A stretch of 64,000 nucleotides of DNA, taken from Acinetobacter sp. Ac_5812. Its GTDB lineage: Bacteria; Pseudomonadota; Gammaproteobacteria; Pseudomonadales; Moraxellaceae. Numbering within the stretch: the first letter of the stretch is position 1; the number at the start of each line of letters is the position of its first letter. The position numbers and the translations under genes were made by a program. This document shows, piece after piece, positions 1 to 11,368 of this stretch. The DNA lies in contig NZ_LXUK01000002.1 of NCBI RefSeq assembly GCF_013072695.1, positions 1 through 64,000 of the forward strand, given 5' to 3'. The notes below the pieces were generated by a model, which was not told the origin of the DNA, searched no databases, and saw only the letters and a program-made list of their open reading frames with translations.

Positions 1-3000
1 CGCAAAGTCCGCACTACTGATGTTTTTATTACTTAGACCTTCAAGCGTGCCTTTGCCTGCATCCAAGGTCAGCGTATTGGCTGTGTTCTTCACAACCACC
101 TTACCTGCTTCGAGTTGCGTTTGAGTCGTTCCATTTTCAATATTCACGCCCGTCTGACTCAGCACGGTTTTGTTTGTTCCCGTACCCGCGGTTACCGTAT
201 CAATATTCAGATCTTTACTTAAACTAAAATCAATGGTGGTGGTGCCTTTGCCATCATTTACCGCAGTCGATTTTAGATTAGTTTCACCTGTGGCTAAGCC
301 AATATCGACCGTATCCGTCGGCTTCACTTGTGTTGCTGCCAAGTTACTATCTGATTTTACATTCCAGCCTTTGTTGGCGTTCTGTGCTACATCGCTGACT
401 GACTTTAACTGTTCCTCAGTCGCTGCTTGTTTACTGTTATAAGTTGCGTTCGGGTCCCATGTGGTATTGGTCAAGCCATTGATTCGACCTGTGACACCAT
501 TCACCGTTACAGGGTTGCTGCCTGCGCCTGATCCAATCGTGACTTGATTGGCTAAACCAATATCCACATTATTACCTTGATTGCTGATCACAAGGTTACT
601 GTCTGCATTGGAAATATCCACGGTACCGTCAGGTGCAACATTGCTCTTACTGGCAGCATTGTTATTGGTGGTGAGGTTCCAACCCTTATTGGCAATTTGC
701 TCAACCTCATTCAATTGACTGCCATTTACTGCATCGGTTGAACTCGCATTCACATCACCTTTGGCCACGTTGGTGATCTTTTGATTGCCCGCACTAATTC
801 CGTTCTTACTGATGCTTGGACTATTCGCAATTGCATTACCACTACCATCGACAAAGCTTAAGCCATTACTATTGATCAATGTGCCTGCTGCATTGACGCT
901 ATCGACTTTCACATCTTTAGCTAATTTAACCGTGAGCTTGTTATTTCCATCAGCCACAACACCAATATTATTATCTGTCAATTTACTGGCATCTGTTATA
1001 CCACCAACGACATTGAGTGTTTCTCCAAGTTTACGCTGCACATTGGTACCGCTGTCCGCTTGAAAGGTTAGTGGTGTATTGGCTAAATCTTCAATTGCAG
1101 TATTGGTTTGATGCAACTGACTACCATTAATCGCATCCGTACTGGTTGAGCTGATTCGACCTGCTGCGACATTGACGATGGTACGTTCATTCCCTGCACT
1201 GCCCACACTTACACTTGAAGAATTGGTAGGTGTGCCTGCAAAACTATAGGTCTTACCATTAATCACCGTACTGGTTGTTTGTACATAATCGGCAGATTGC
1301 GAACCACGACCAAGTGCAACAGCATTGTTATGATTAACGACTGTATTTGCACCTATGGCAGTTGCACCTTCAGCTGTTGCCTGTGCATTGGTACCTTGAG
1401 CAATGGTATTGGTATTTAATGCTTTGGCATTGAAACCTTGTGAAATTGCTGCGTTGCCTGTCGCCAAAGCATTTGCACCAATCGCAGTTGCATTATCCGC
1501 AATAGCTTGAGCATTATTCCCTTGTGCAATCGAATTAATATTTAACGCTTTCGCAGCTACACCTTGGGCCAGCGCATTCTCCCCATCTGCTTTCGCTTGT
1601 TTACCTAAGGCAACCCCATTTGCGCCAACCGTCTGCGCATCTAAACCAATAGCGATCGCATCTTTCGCTTCAACTTTACTGTTTTTACCCACTGCAATAG
1701 TATTTTCTTCTGTTGCTCGGGCCGTATTCCCCAAAGCAATTGCACTTTGGATCTTGGCTAAACTATCTGTACCAATGGCGATGGTATTTGAATTGAGATT
1801 GTTGTCAATTTCATCTTTGGTTGGGTTGGCTTTCCCTGAAATAGAATTGTTCCCCATTGCAATCGCATTGCTTGCATAAGTGGTTGCTTGCGTACCTGTT
1901 GCAATCGAGTCACGGGCATTTGCATTAGCTTGTTTACCTGTCGCCAGAGCATTGGTTCCAGATGCCGATGCTTGTGTACCTAAAGCCAACGCGTCAGTAC
2001 TTGAGGAACGACTGCTGACCCCAACGGCAAGCGCCCGATCGGCACTGGCTCGAGCATCATAACCTTGCGCTATACTTTCTTCACCTCGTGCAATGGTTTC
2101 TTTACCAATCGCAATTCCTTTACTATTGGTGACCAGTGCATTGCTACCAACAGCTATCGCATCATTCACTTTATCGTTAGTAGTTTGTGGTTCTGATTTC
2201 GCATCTTTACCAATGACAATACTGTTTTCACCACGACTAATCGCATGCTGACCAATCGCTACACCAGCTGCATCATATGCGATTGTGCCGGTTGAACCGA
2301 TCGTGGTTGCATTATCTCCTAACGCATAGACTTGCGAACCAATTGCGGTACTGTTTTTATTCTGCGCAATCGCCTCAGGTCCAATTGCGACAGCATCGAC
2401 CCCTGATGCACCTTCATTATTTTTATTTCCAATCGCTTCTGATTTAACGCTGATATATTTAACTCGACTCGCTTCAACCGCTTCTTGCATTTGAGCCAGA
2501 TTGACAGCATCTGTCCCTACTTTGCCTGCTGCCAAGCCACTAATCACGGTATTGGGTCTTAAATTAATTTGCTTAGATGTCGCATCTGTATAAGTCACAG
2601 CATTATCAACACTTGGAAGCACAGCACCGCTGGAGATTGCACCTAAGGCATCAACCACCGTGTTATATTTAAATTCATTGCCTTTATTATCTTTCAGCGT
2701 AATTTGTGAATAATTACCGTTGTTATCGACACTCACATCGCCACCAATTAAATTTCCCACTTTTTCTTGGGCGATTTTTAATTGTCTAACGTTTACAGCA
2801 TCATAACCATCCGCACCATCATCGACATGAGCAATTCGTCGATTAAATGCAGCCACTCCACCAGAACCATCTGAACCAACCGAGACAACACCTTGATTGC
2901 TCGTTTTAGTTGAAGTCAAATAGCCTGTTTGTGTTTCAGCTAACTCTTTTGAAGCGACAGAATTAGAACCCAATGCAATACTGTTGTCTTTTGCCCATGC

Positions 3001-4836
3001 ATTAGTCCCAATGACAACCCCATTATCTGCATTTTTCTTGGTGCCTGTACCAGAACCGTCATCAATCCCTTCTACTTTTGAATTGGACCCAATCGCAACC
3101 GCCCCCTGATTATCAGCATTGGCAAGATAACCTACAGCCACAGCCGCCTGACCAGAAATGGAACGTCCACCAATTGCTGTCGTATGATCCGTATCACTGG
3201 CATCTTGATTTGACAAATACCCGATACTGACATTTTCTTCACCTGCTGAACCTTGTCCTGACTTAGAGCCAATCGCAATATTATAATTACCCGATGTTCC
3301 ATTTGAGGCTTGTAATCCAATCGCAATATTTTCATTTCCCTTAATGTTCTGTCCGGCGCTAGTACCTATTGCAATATGGTTTTGATTACTATTTCCTGCA
3401 TTATTGGCTGTACCCACACCAGCATTCGCACCTAAAGAAATGGCATTGCTACTATTCGCCTGAGCACCTGAACCCAATGCCGTGGCATTTGCTCCGCCCG
3501 CAATTGCACTATCACCTATGGCTGTTGCTGAACCTGAAGCGGCTTTCGCCCCTTGACCAATAGCAGTCGCATTGGTTGCAGAAGCCTCTGCCCCTGTACC
3601 GAATGCACTTGCATTTGCTGCACTTGCAATTGAGTTAGAACCAATCGCGATTGCATTTTTAGTGCTGTTACCACTGATTTTTGCGGCATCACCAATTGCA
3701 ATCGAACTGGTAATTTCCATCGTATCAGTCGTCGCTGCCTGTCCAATCACGGTATTTTTATTGCCTAGTGCCTTAGTGTCTTTACCAATCGCAATTGACT
3801 CAATGCCATCGGTAGCAGGTGTACCACCAGCCGTTGCTGTTCCGACAACGGCATTATTACCAATCGCCACCGCATCTTTAGCCGCTATATTGGTCACAGC
3901 CTTTGGCCCTACCGCCACTGAGTCTGTACCATCTGCGACAGAATCATCTAAAACCGAAGTTGCATGAAAATATTTAGCACGTTCAATCCCTGCATTTAAT
4001 AAATCCTGCTCTACTTGATACAGTTGATCACCCGTTACGACCTCCTTGGAGCCAGAACCTACAGTGGCATTTTTGGTCACTGTAATTTGACCATTATCAA
4101 GCACAACGCCATCGACAGTCACTTTGTCAAAACTGACTTCTGGCTTAGTTGCTACTGTAAGATTATTGCCTGATCGGGTAATCGCAATATTTGCACCATC
4201 ATTAAACTGGACTGTATCTGAAGCTTTTACCGATGTGGCAGCATCGCCATTTGCTTGAATTTTCCACGTTTGATTCGATATTCCCCCGACTGAAGATTGT
4301 AGATTTGCAATATCTCCTTCATTGGTCGTGACTCGATTACCTAACGAAGAAATATCACCTGTGTTTTTAGATACACTCGAGTTTATTGATGAAATATCAC
4401 TTGTATTTTTAGAGACGCTTGAATTTAAGGATGAAATATCTGAGCTATTTTGACTGACTTTATTATCGACAGTTTGCAGTTGTCCAAAAGTTGCAGCATC
4501 ATCATTGTTCACCCCATTACTCAACCCAGATACTTTATTAGTCGCACTATCAATCACCACTGATCCCACGGCGACATTTTTAAAATTGACATTATCTAAA
4601 GTAGAAATCGTATGTTTGATATTAAGTGGGTCACTATTATCTGTAATGACTTGTATATTATTTCCCTGAATCACATCATCTGCATAGCTTGTCTCCATCC
4701 CCACTGTCAGATGAACCAGTATGACAGCGGCTGAAACTTTGATGGTTTTTGACTTTACTTTGGATTTGGCCAGCTCAGATACCGCGACCCAAACACCAAT
4801 TGAAGCATTCCAAACCAGTTTATAGACTTTATTCAT
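1..4836 (-). CDS. Trimeric autotransporter adhesin (YadA/Ata-like), partial: N-terminal 1,612 codons
   Basis: A surface adhesin of the type V-c secretion family; it forms a trimer on the outer membrane and binds host or abiotic surfaces. The frame reads open from ATG at 4836 to the window edge in every stretch I translated, so the C-terminal stalk and membrane anchor lie outside. Residues 1-30 are an extended signal peptide region (starts MNKVYKLVWN) and cleavage is likely after the TSYA near residue 52. Residues about 115-160 carry 14-residue stalk repeats (SSLNSSVSKNTSDI). From about 300 to 1,180 runs a very long array of YadA head repeats (AIG.NA.A pattern), followed by neck motifs such as TDAINGSQL and TDAVNGSQL at about 1,240 and 1,370. 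An AAGGTGA ribosome site lies 7-8 nt before the ATG. Family assignment is firm; the exact name (Ata or another) is not. Confidence 0.93.
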   Translation of the reverse strand, partial: MNKVYKLVWNASIGVWVAVSELAKSKVKSKTIKVSAAVILVHLTVGMETSYADDVIQGNNIQVITDNSDPLNIKHTISTLDNVNFKNVAVGSVVIDSATNKVSGLSNGVNNDDAATFGQLQTVDNKVSQNSSDISSLNSSVSKNTSDISSINSSVSKNTGDISSLGNRVTTNEGDIANLQSSVGGISNQTWKIQANGDAATSVKASDTVQFNDGANIAITRSGNNLTVATKPEVSFDKVTVDGVVLDNGQITVTKNATVGSGSKEVVTGDQLYQVEQDLLNAGIERAKYFHATSVLDDSVADGTDSVAVGPKAVTNIAAKDAVAIGNNAVVGTATAGGTPATDGIESIAIGKDTKALGNKNTVIGQAATTDTMEITSSIAIGDAAKISGNSTKNAIAIGSNSIASAANASAFGTGAEASATNATAIGQGAKAASGSATAIGDSAIAGGANATALGSGAQANSSNAISLGANAGVGTANNAGNSNQNHIAIGTSAGQNIKGNENIAIGLQASNGTSGNYNIAIGSKSGQGSAGEENVSIGYLSNQDASDTDHTTAIGGRSISGQAAVAVGYLANADNQGAVAIGSNSKVEGIDDGSGTGTKKNADNGVVIGTNAWAKDNSIALGSNSVASKELAETQTGYLTSTKTSNQGVVSVGSDGSGGVAAFNRRIAHVDDGADGYDAVNVRQLKIAQEKVGNLIGGDVSVDNNGNYSQITLKDNKGNEFKYNTVVDALGAISSGAVLPSVDNAVTYTDATSKQINLRPNTVISGLAAGKVGTDAVNLAQMQEAVEASRVKYISVKSEAIGNKNNEGASGVDAVAIGPEAIAQNKNSTAIGSQVYALGDNATTIGSTGTIAYDAAGVAIGQHAISRGENSIVIGKDAKSEPQTTNDKVNDAIAVGSNALVTNSKGIAIGKETIARGEESIAQGYDARASADRALAVGVSSRSSSTDALALGTQASASGTNALATGKQANANARDSIATGTQATTYASNAIAMGNNSISGKANPTKDEIDNNLNSNTIAIGTDSLAKIQSAIALGNTARATEENTIAVGKNSKVEAKDAIAIGLDAQTVGANGVALGKQAKADGENALAQGVAAKALNINSIAQGNNAQAIADNATAIGANALATGNAAISQGFNAKALNTNTIAQGTNAQATAEGATAIGANTVVNHNNAVALGRGSQSADYVQTTSTVINGKTYSFAGTPTNSSSVSVGSAGNERTIVNVAAGRISSTSTDAINGSQLHQTNTAIEDLANTPLTFQADSGTNVQRKLGETLNVVGGITDASKLTDNNIGVVADGNNKLTVKLAKDVKVDSVNAAGTLINSNGLSFVDGSGNAIANSPSISKNGISAGNQKITNVAKGDVNASSTDAVNGSQLNEVEQIANKGWNLTTNNNAASKSNVAPDGTVDISNADSNLVISNQGNNVDIGLANQVTIGSGAGSNPVTVNGVTGRINGLTNTTWDPNATYNSKQAATEEQLKSVSDVAQNANKGWNVKSDSNLAATQVKPTDTVDIGLATGETNLKSTAVNDGKGTTTIDFSLSKDLNIDTVTAGTGTNKTVLSQTGVNIENGTTQTQLEAGKVVVKNTANTLTLDAGKGTLEGLSNKNISSADFA
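4349..4445 (-). repeat. 42-bp in-frame tandem repeat in the adhesin stalk
   Basis: Two near-identical 42-nt units (4349-4390 and 4391-4432) and the start of a third encode the 14-residue unit SSLNSSVSKNTSDI in the N-terminal stalk of the adhesin. Units this alike can gain or lose copies by slippage or recombination, lengthening the stalk without breaking the frame. Confidence 0.75.
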
Positions 4837-5366
4837 GATTTTTTCACCTTATCTTTTTATCTATGTTTTTAAAGTATTTATTTTGAATAAAATATAAACA
4901 GAAACCCGTCAAAGCCTTGGTAAATTCAAGTAATTCTTTATTTATAGTTTTGTTTTTTTAATGTAATTTACAAAAATACAATTTATTTTTTAATTATTTA
5001 AAATCCATTGATTAATTATATTTTACAAAAAAAATAAATCATTAAAATCAAGTAAATATAAATTAATTATAAAAACTTACTTATTATTTTAAAATTATTT
5101 AAATAATATAAACAACCCGTAATTACTCAGATTTCAATCTGTTTATTTGTGTAACTTTATTTTATCTTTCGTTAAGTTAAGTTTATATAAAAACAGTTTA
5201 TAATAAAAAAATTTAGTTTTTATAGTAACTTAGGCTAAAAATATAAAAACACAATAAAATCAATAGATTTGCACAGAATCGCTCTGAGGCGTATTTTAAA
5301 AAAACATGAAAAATAAATAAATTTCAAACCTAAAGATAGATCGAATAAGAAAAGTGAGATCGAAAA
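4837..5366. other. 530-nt A/T-rich intergenic region between adhesin and aspT (divergent promoters)
   Basis: No convincing gene is visible. The region is very rich in A/T with many A and T tracts and separates two divergent genes, so it must hold both promoters. One small perfect palindrome, cagatt-tc-aatctg, lies at 5128-5141. Runs of this composition are typical targets of H-NS-type silencers; that is an inference from composition only. Confidence 0.5.
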
Positions 5367-7052
5367 ATGATTGAATGGTTACAAGGCGAATTAAAACATA
5401 GCCCAGAAATATTATTGTTCTTATCCTTAGCGATAGGTTTCTGGATCGGTCAGTTTCAATTCGGAAAATTTCAGTTCGGTGGTGTAGCGGGTTCTCTACT
5501 TGTTGCAGTCGTACTCAGTCTCATCGGTGTTCCCGTCGATAATGGGGTCAAGGCTATTCTGTTTGCATTGTTCATTTATGCAGTTGGTTTTGAAAGTGGC
5601 CCACAGTTCTTCAAATCATTGGGTCCACAATCGATAAAAGAAATTCTGTTAGCCGTCTTTATGGCAATCAGTGGCTTAATCACAGTCTTAGTCATGGCGA
5701 AGTTATTCCATTTAGACAAAGGCTTAGCAGCAGGGCTAGCTGCTGGCGGAATGACCCAATCTGCAATTATTGGGACTGCAGGTGATGCGATTTCTCGCCT
5801 CGATCTCCCTTTGGCTGAGATTCAAAAACTACAGGCCAATGTCGCAATCGGATATGCCGTGACTTATATTTTCGGTTCATTGGGTGCCATTATTGTCTGT
5901 GTGAATATCCTGCCTAAATTTATGGGCAAAGAAATTCATGATGATGCGCTGAAAGCTCAGTCTGAACGTCTAAAAGGTGCTTTTGAATTAGCCCCAGGTC
6001 AAGAACTGGCGATGCCTGAAATTGTCGGACGTATTTATAAAGTCAAACAAGCTAGTGGGCAAACGGTGGCAGAGCTTGAAGCTAAACAAGCCAGCATCAC
6101 AATTGAACGGTTAAAGCGAAAAGATCAACTGATTGATGTTGTACCAGAACTAACTTTACAAACAGATGATGTGATATTACTGGTCGGCCGTCGTGCCAGT
6201 GTGGTGGCTATTTCAGACCAAATTGGTACTGAGCTACAGTCTTCACAAGGCATGGAAATGATTATGGATACCACGGACGTGATCCTAAGAAATTCCAAAT
6301 ATATCAATCGTAGTCTCGGTGACATTAAAGCCAATACCCCTGCTTATTTGAAACATGGCATTTATGTGCTGGCGATTAAACGTAATGATGAAATCCAAAG
6401 CTTGAGTGATGATACCGTGCTACAACAGGGCGACGTCATTACGGTTTATGGAACTAAAAGTGATCTTGATCGTTTAGTCAAAGAAGCAGGCACAGCACTG
6501 CCAGAAAGCTTAAAAACCGATTGGATTTTCCATGGTGCAGGTTTGGTTGTCGGCTTGTTAATCGGTCTGTTTGTAATCCGTATTGGCGATGTCCCTCTAA
6601 CACTCGGTGCGGGTGGCGGTGCGCTACTCTCAGGTCTTCTATTTGGTTGGTTACGCAGTCGCAATCAGGTTCATGGCAACATGCCATTAGCTGCCTCGCA
6701 ACTGCTTAAAGATTTAGGTCTTGCGGGCTTTGTCGCTGCTGTCGGTTTACAATCTGGTCTACAAGCCATTCAAACCATTAAAGACAGTGGTCTGTCCCTA
6801 TTTATGATTGGCGTCGTGGTTACCTTAATTCCTTTAATTCTTTCCATGCTTTTCGCACGTTATGTACTGCGTTATGACAATGTTGCGGTTATGGCAGGAG
6901 CCTTATCAGGTTCACGCAGTGCCAACCCAGCCTTTGGTGCCATTCTAGATAAAGCAGGAAACTCGATTCCGACCGTACCTTTTGCAATCACCTATGCCTT
7001 GGCAAACGTATTCTTAACACTGCTTGGCCCACTGATTGTTGGCCTTGCTTAA
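5367..7052 (+). CDS. aspT: Aspartate:alanine antiporter AspT
   Basis: Inner-membrane exchanger that imports aspartate and exports alanine; with AspD it makes a proton-motive cycle, because decarboxylation in the cell consumes a proton. The 561-residue protein has the AAE-family layout: an N-terminal membrane bundle (about 1-185), two cytoplasmic RCK_C domains (about 208-285 and 300-375) and a second bundle (about 385-561) with the glycine-rich GALSGSRSANPAFG motif. Tetragenococcus AspT has about the same length. aspD starts 50 nt downstream on the same strand. The ATG follows an AAGTGAG stretch. Confidence 0.9.
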   Translation: MIEWLQGELKHSPEILLFLSLAIGFWIGQFQFGKFQFGGVAGSLLVAVVLSLIGVPVDNGVKAILFALFIYAVGFESGPQFFKSLGPQSIKEILLAVFMAISGLITVLVMAKLFHLDKGLAAGLAAGGMTQSAIIGTAGDAISRLDLPLAEIQKLQANVAIGYAVTYIFGSLGAIIVCVNILPKFMGKEIHDDALKAQSERLKGAFELAPGQELAMPEIVGRIYKVKQASGQTVAELEAKQASITIERLKRKDQLIDVVPELTLQTDDVILLVGRRASVVAISDQIGTELQSSQGMEMIMDTTDVILRNSKYINRSLGDIKANTPAYLKHGIYVLAIKRNDEIQSLSDDTVLQQGDVITVYGTKSDLDRLVKEAGTALPESLKTDWIFHGAGLVVGLLIGLFVIRIGDVPLTLGAGGGALLSGLLFGWLRSRNQVHGNMPLAASQLLKDLGLAGFVAAVGLQSGLQAIQTIKDSGLSLFMIGVVVTLIPLILSMLFARYVLRYDNVAVMAGALSGSRSANPAFGAILDKAGNSIPTVPFAITYALANVFLTLLGPLIVGLA

Positions 7053-7087
7053 CATCCATATTCAAAATTTTATTGCCGTCACTATAA

Positions 7088-8704
<1,617 letters not shown>

Positions 8705-8729
8705 ATCTGAATCAAATTTTCAGTAAATA

Positions 8730-8754
8730 AAAAAGCAGCTTAGGCTGCTTTTTT
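8730..8754. terminator. Bidirectional intrinsic terminator between aspD and cntB
   Basis: Perfect stem agcagc/gctgct with loop ttag, flanked by A-run on the left and T-run on the right, extending the stem to about 10 bp. It works for aspD on the plus strand and for the convergent cntB operon on the minus strand. Confidence 0.85.
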
Positions 8755-8780
8755 ATGGTTTTAAAATCATAACTGAACAT

Positions 8781-9737
8781 TTAAAGATCGAGTACCAACT
8801 TTTTACCTTTAGCACGTGACACGCAGATCATCATCGATTGCTGCGAGGCTTTTTCATCATCACTCAGATATTGGTCAAAATGCTCCGCCTCACCTTCCAG
8901 AATCATGGTTTCACACGTGCCACAGACTCCTTCACGGCATAAACATTCCACATCAATATTGAGCAATTCAATTGCTTGTAAAATGGTTTGATTGCCTTGC
9001 ACTTCAACTTGCTGATTGGATTTTGCCAGCACCACTGTAAATGCTTCACCTTCTTCGGGTACCGTAGATGCGAATTGCTCCCAATGGATATATTCATCGC
9101 GGTAACGATGGTAATTACAACGATCGATCACTGCATCAATCATTGGCTTCGGGCCACACACATACACATGCGTGCCTTTCGGTTGAGCGCCAATCAGTTG
9201 ATCGAGGTCCAGACATTTTCCATCCGAATCGATATAGCTAAAAATATGTTCAGCATGTTTTTGCTTGAGTTCTTCTAACAGCGCGGCATGCTCTGGCGAA
9301 CGATAGGCATAATGCAATTCATAATCAGCACCTCGTGCAGCTAACTCATCCATTTGCGGCACAAATGGCGTAATCCCTATACCACCCGCAATCAGAATAT
9401 GTTTCTCACCATCTGCCGCCAATGGAAATAGATTCTTCGGTTCAGAAATCAGAATTTCACAGCCTTCATTGCACTGATCATGCATATAAACTGAACCACC
9501 TTTACCTTCAATATCTTTACGGACACAGACTTGGTAAGTCGATAAATCGTGAGCACAGCTCATCAGTGAATAGGCATTGGACAGTTGGTCATTCATTTTC
9601 ACAATGATATGACTGCCACCATTGAATTGAGGGAAATTTTGTCCGTCCTGACGTTTAAATGTAAACCGTTTGATCAGTGGTGTCAGTTGCTCTACCCGTG
9701 TGACCACCGATGCAAACATTTCATAATGACTAGCCAT
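8781..9737 (-). CDS. cntB: Carnitine monooxygenase reductase subunit CntB
   Basis: Electron-transfer partner of the Rieske oxygenase CntA: NAD(P)H to FMN to a plant-type [2Fe-2S] cluster to CntA. The 318 residues fit the type IA phthalate-dioxygenase-reductase layout: flavin-binding barrel (about 1-105), NAD-binding domain with GGIGITPF (about 117-125) and VCGPKPMIDA (about 175), and a C-terminal ferredoxin with the cluster cysteines in CLCREGVCGTC. It is the last gene of the carnitine operon, 104 nt after the dehydrogenase. Length and position agree with the characterised Acinetobacter baumannii CntB. Confidence 0.92.
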   Translation of the reverse strand: MASHYEMFASVVTRVEQLTPLIKRFTFKRQDGQNFPQFNGGSHIIVKMNDQLSNAYSLMSCAHDLSTYQVCVRKDIEGKGGSVYMHDQCNEGCEILISEPKNLFPLAADGEKHILIAGGIGITPFVPQMDELAARGADYELHYAYRSPEHAALLEELKQKHAEHIFSYIDSDGKCLDLDQLIGAQPKGTHVYVCGPKPMIDAVIDRCNYHRYRDEYIHWEQFASTVPEEGEAFTVVLAKSNQQVEVQGNQTILQAIELLNIDVECLCREGVCGTCETMILEGEAEHFDQYLSDDEKASQQSMMICVSRAKGKKLVLDL

Positions 9738-9813
9738 GTCTAAATCCTCTTTACCGCATGCTGCTCATCTAAGCATTTTCTAATTTTAAGCGCATATTGC
9801 CTGTTGACCCTAG

Positions 9814-9830
9814 GTGAAGAGAGTCTTCAC
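9814..9830. other. Small perfect hairpin between the aldehyde dehydrogenase gene and cntB
   Basis: gtgaaga-gag-tcttcac, a 7-bp stem with a 3-nt loop, without a T tract on either side. It lies in the only intergenic gap before the last gene of the operon and may be a processing or stabilising element rather than a terminator. Confidence 0.35.
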
Positions 9831-9841
9831 AGGCATTGTTG

Positions 9842-11293
9842 CTATAACCCTAAACACATATATTTAATGGTCATAAACTCTTCTAAACCGTATTTTGAAC
9901 CTTCACGGCCAACACCAGATTGTTTCACCCCGCCAAATGGCACCACTTCGTTGGAAATCGCAGTTGAGTTCATCCCGACCATGCCGTATTCCAGCTGTTC
10001 AGCGACACGCCAGATCCGTGAAATGTTTTCGCTATACACATAAGCGGCCAAACCAAAAATGGTATCGTTGGCTTGCGCAATGACATCAGCTTCCTCAGTA
10101 AAGCGGATTAACGGCGCGACTGGCCCAAAAATTTCTTCCTGAACAATCTCCATATCACGAGACACATCGGTTAAAACCGTCGGTTCAAAGAAAGTCTGAC
10201 CCAGTGAATGCTGTTGACCGCCACAAGCGACTTTTGCACCTTTACCGCAAGCGTCATCAATCAACTGTTTTGCTTTCAGTACCGCCTTGTCATTGATTAA
10301 CGGTCCGATCTGTACATTCTGTTCCAAACCATTGCCGATTTTGAATTTTTGTACCTCTTGCACAAACTTCTCGGTAAAGGCCTGATAAACCTTGTCATGT
10401 ACATAGATTCGATTGGCACAGACACAGGTTTGTCCTGCATTACGGAACTTGGCAAAAATTGCACCTTGTACCGCTTTATCCAGATCTGCATCATCAAACA
10501 CAATCAGCGGCGCATTGCCCCCTAGTTCCAGCGCCAACTTTTTAATGGTGCCTGAGCATTGTTGCATCAATAACCGCCCCACTGGTGTAGAACCGGTAAA
10601 GGTCAATTTTTTGACTTTTTCATGGCTGCTAAAGACCGAACCAATGTCTTGTGATTTGCCTGTAACAACATTAAGGACACCCGCTGGGATACCAGCCATT
10701 TCCGCCAGTTTGGCAAGCGCAAGTGCGCAATACGGCGTTTCATTGGCTGGTTTAATCACGATGGTACAACCTGCCGCCAAAGCAGGTGCAGCTTTACGGG
10801 TAATCATGGCAATCGGGAAATTCCACGGCGTAATTGCTGCCACTACACCGACAGGTTCTTTGGTCACAATAAAGCGCTGCTGGCTATTGGTAGTTGGAAT
10901 CACATCGCCATAAACGCGTTTGCCTTCTTCGGCAAACCATTGAATAAATGAAGCCGCATATTTCACTTCACCCAAAGCTTCAGCTAAGGGTTTACCTTGT
11001 TCAATGGTCATCATTCGCGCCAGTTCATCGGCATGCGACAAAACCAATTGATACCAAGCCAATAACAGGTCTGCACGTTTTTGTGCCGTTAATCCTTTCC
11101 ATGCAGCTAAAGCCTGATACGCTACTTCGACTGCTTCGGTGGCTTCGTCTGCCCCCATATTGGGAATGACGCCAATTTCCTCACCTGTCGCAGGGTTGGT
11201 CACAGCAATGGTGGCATCGGATTGTGCACCCACCCATTGACCATTGATCAGTCCGCGTTGTTGAAATAACGGACTTGCTTGCAAACTTGACAT
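9842..11293 (-). CDS. NAD(P)-dependent aldehyde dehydrogenase, probable malic semialdehyde dehydrogenase of carnitine breakdown
   Basis: Oxidises the aldehyde left after CntAB removes trimethylamine from carnitine (malic semialdehyde to malate). The 483-residue protein is closest in pattern to succinate-semialdehyde dehydrogenases (GabD): PWNFP at about 150, the cofactor motif FTGSTPVG near 227, catalytic glutamate in LELGGNAP near 250 and catalytic cysteine in GQTCVCANR near 285. The specific substrate is inferred from its place between cntA and cntB; by sequence alone it would be called succinate-semialdehyde dehydrogenase. Confidence 0.85.
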   Translation of the reverse strand: MSSLQASPLFQQRGLINGQWVGAQSDATIAVTNPATGEEIGVIPNMGADEATEAVEVAYQALAAWKGLTAQKRADLLLAWYQLVLSHADELARMMTIEQGKPLAEALGEVKYAASFIQWFAEEGKRVYGDVIPTTNSQQRFIVTKEPVGVVAAITPWNFPIAMITRKAAPALAAGCTIVIKPANETPYCALALAKLAEMAGIPAGVLNVVTGKSQDIGSVFSSHEKVKKLTFTGSTPVGRLLMQQCSGTIKKLALELGGNAPLIVFDDADLDKAVQGAIFAKFRNAGQTCVCANRIYVHDKVYQAFTEKFVQEVQKFKIGNGLEQNVQIGPLINDKAVLKAKQLIDDACGKGAKVACGGQQHSLGQTFFEPTVLTDVSRDMEIVQEEIFGPVAPLIRFTEEADVIAQANDTIFGLAAYVYSENISRIWRVAEQLEYGMVGMNSTAISNEVVPFGGVKQSGVGREGSKYGLEEFMTIKYMCLGL

Positions 11294-11368
11294 GTCATGT
11301 TCCTATCGATTGAAAGCAAGGTACGGCCTGATCACCGCACCTTAAATTATCTGATGCCTGATACAAAA

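Noticed and set aside
170..3967. Open frames on both strands (for example 785-1063, 1880-2062 and 3572-3967 on the plus strand) inside the adhesin gene
   Set aside because: All are shadows of the single long minus-strand adhesin frame, caused by its repetitive Ala/Gly/Asn-rich coding.
4349..4445. 42-bp repeats as a possible integration or recombination site
   Set aside because: They code in frame for adhesin stalk heptad-like units.
9842..11293. Succinate-semialdehyde dehydrogenase GabD as the primary name
   Set aside because: Sequence type fits, but no gabT or GABA carrier is near, and the gene lies between cntA and cntB in the carnitine operon.
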